Assembly (NCBI RefSeq): GCF_032854445.1
Contig: NC_088295.1
Coordinates: 39,421,385-39,481,384, forward strand
Source: Liolophura sinensis
Taxonomy: Eukaryota > Mollusca > Polyplacophora > Chitonida > Chitonidae
Reading direction: 5' to 3'
DNA length: 60,000 nucleotides
Shown in pieces: positions 59,348 to 60,000 of the stretch (position 1 is the stretch's first letter; the number at the start of each line of letters is the position of its first letter). The notes under the pieces were generated by a model that was not told where the DNA came from, ran no database searches, and saw only the letters and a program-made list of their open reading frames with translations. Both the position numbers and the translations under genes were made by a program.

Positions 59348-60000
59348 CTAGAAATAAAAAGACAAAGCACAGTTTATGAAATGTAATGTTTTATATGTTA
59401 ACATTCACTACTAATATAAAAATCACATTCTGAAAATATCCAGATGCAATCCTGTTTCTAAAAAGCCCTTGGGTGACATTCACACTCAACCATTTGAATA
59501 ATTTTATATGTAGTTATTATCAACAAGCAATCAGATTAATAGCTAAAATGTCAATGTCACCAAAAGAACAGAAATGGCCATAATTTTGATGAAAATGGAC
59601 AAAACAGTTCAAAACCTGAACTTGATCTGTAACTTAATTGTCTCAGTGCAGATCTGTACCAAATGGCAAGTCAAAATAATAAGCCACACTGAAACAAAAC
59701 TGCATCCACAACAGAGAAAAACTTAAACTTGATCTATGTTTGAGTTTAATGGCAAAAACACCAAGTCTTAAATTGAACAAATCCAAAACCTAACAAAAAA
59801 GGCCATAATTTTGTCAAAATGATTTGTCATAATTTCTGCAAATTGTCATGCTGACACCGTGCAACAAGTTTCAATTCAATACCACGATCAGTTTTATAAA
59901 ACAAATATTTATATTTTGCATGGTATTCATTTGTTAAGTTAAAGGCTTTGTACATCTAGAGTCCACCACTTATAGCAGGACAGTCAGATGAGCTCCTACT
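59348..60000. other. SYCP1 intron running off the window edge
   Basis: No exon seen. Between about 59560 and 59930 it carries the repeat with GAAATGGCCATAATTTTGAT and ATGGACAAAACAG, related to 49270-49640. Confidence 0.6.

Noticed and set aside
1-60000. CRISPR arrays, operons, phage or bacterial mobile systems
   Set aside because: No spaced direct-repeat array or prokaryotic gene organisation; gene structure is animal.

Overview
This is a eukaryotic (animal) genomic window. Genes are broken into short exons with GT-AG introns, introns run up to 13.3 kb, and the non-coding DNA is AT-rich and dense in SINEs and small inverted-repeat transposons. The protein families (MAP7/ensconsin, SYCP1, a SOX-like HMG box), tRNA-derived SINEs ending in a block like 'TTGAGTACGGCGTAAAA', and frequent TACATGTA/ACATGTAC words suggest a lophotrochozoan, most likely a mollusc. 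The species assignment is inference.

Three protein-coding genes explain nearly all coding signal. (1) Minus strand, 34454 down to at least 1522: a MAP7/ensconsin-family microtubule-associated protein. I resolved 13 exons with fully consistent splice phases, plus one tentative terminal exon at 41-146. (2) Plus strand, 35785-42180: a complete six-exon gene for a 377-residue protein with one divergent HMG box and a low-complexity P/M/Y-rich tail. I cannot place it in a named SOX class. (3) Minus strand, from beyond the right edge down to 47958: the C-terminal ~690 residues of SYCP1, the transverse filament protein of the synaptonemal complex, in 17 exons. One exon carries an apparent single-base frameshift.

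Layout: 1-34454 is the MAP7-like gene, whose first intron (21099-34417) is a transposon nursery. 34455-35784 is a 1.3-kb divergent intergenic region shared with the HMG gene; its HMG-proximal side has a cluster of TGACG/TGACGTCA (CRE-type) sites and a TATA-like box. 35785-42494 is the HMG gene and its first poly(A) signal. About 42500-47957 is the interval between the tail-to-tail HMG and SYCP1 genes (SYCP1 3'UTR plus repeats). 47958-59347 is SYCP1. 59348-60000 is SYCP1 intron.

MAP7 proteins act in the cytoplasm on microtubules and kinesin-1. SYCP1 acts in meiotic nuclei. The HMG protein is presumably nuclear. The CRE-rich promoter and the nearby SYCP1 gene make germline expression of the HMG gene a testable idea, not a demonstrated one. 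Exon coordinates were derived by hand from splice consensus and codon phase; no alignment or transcript data were available.
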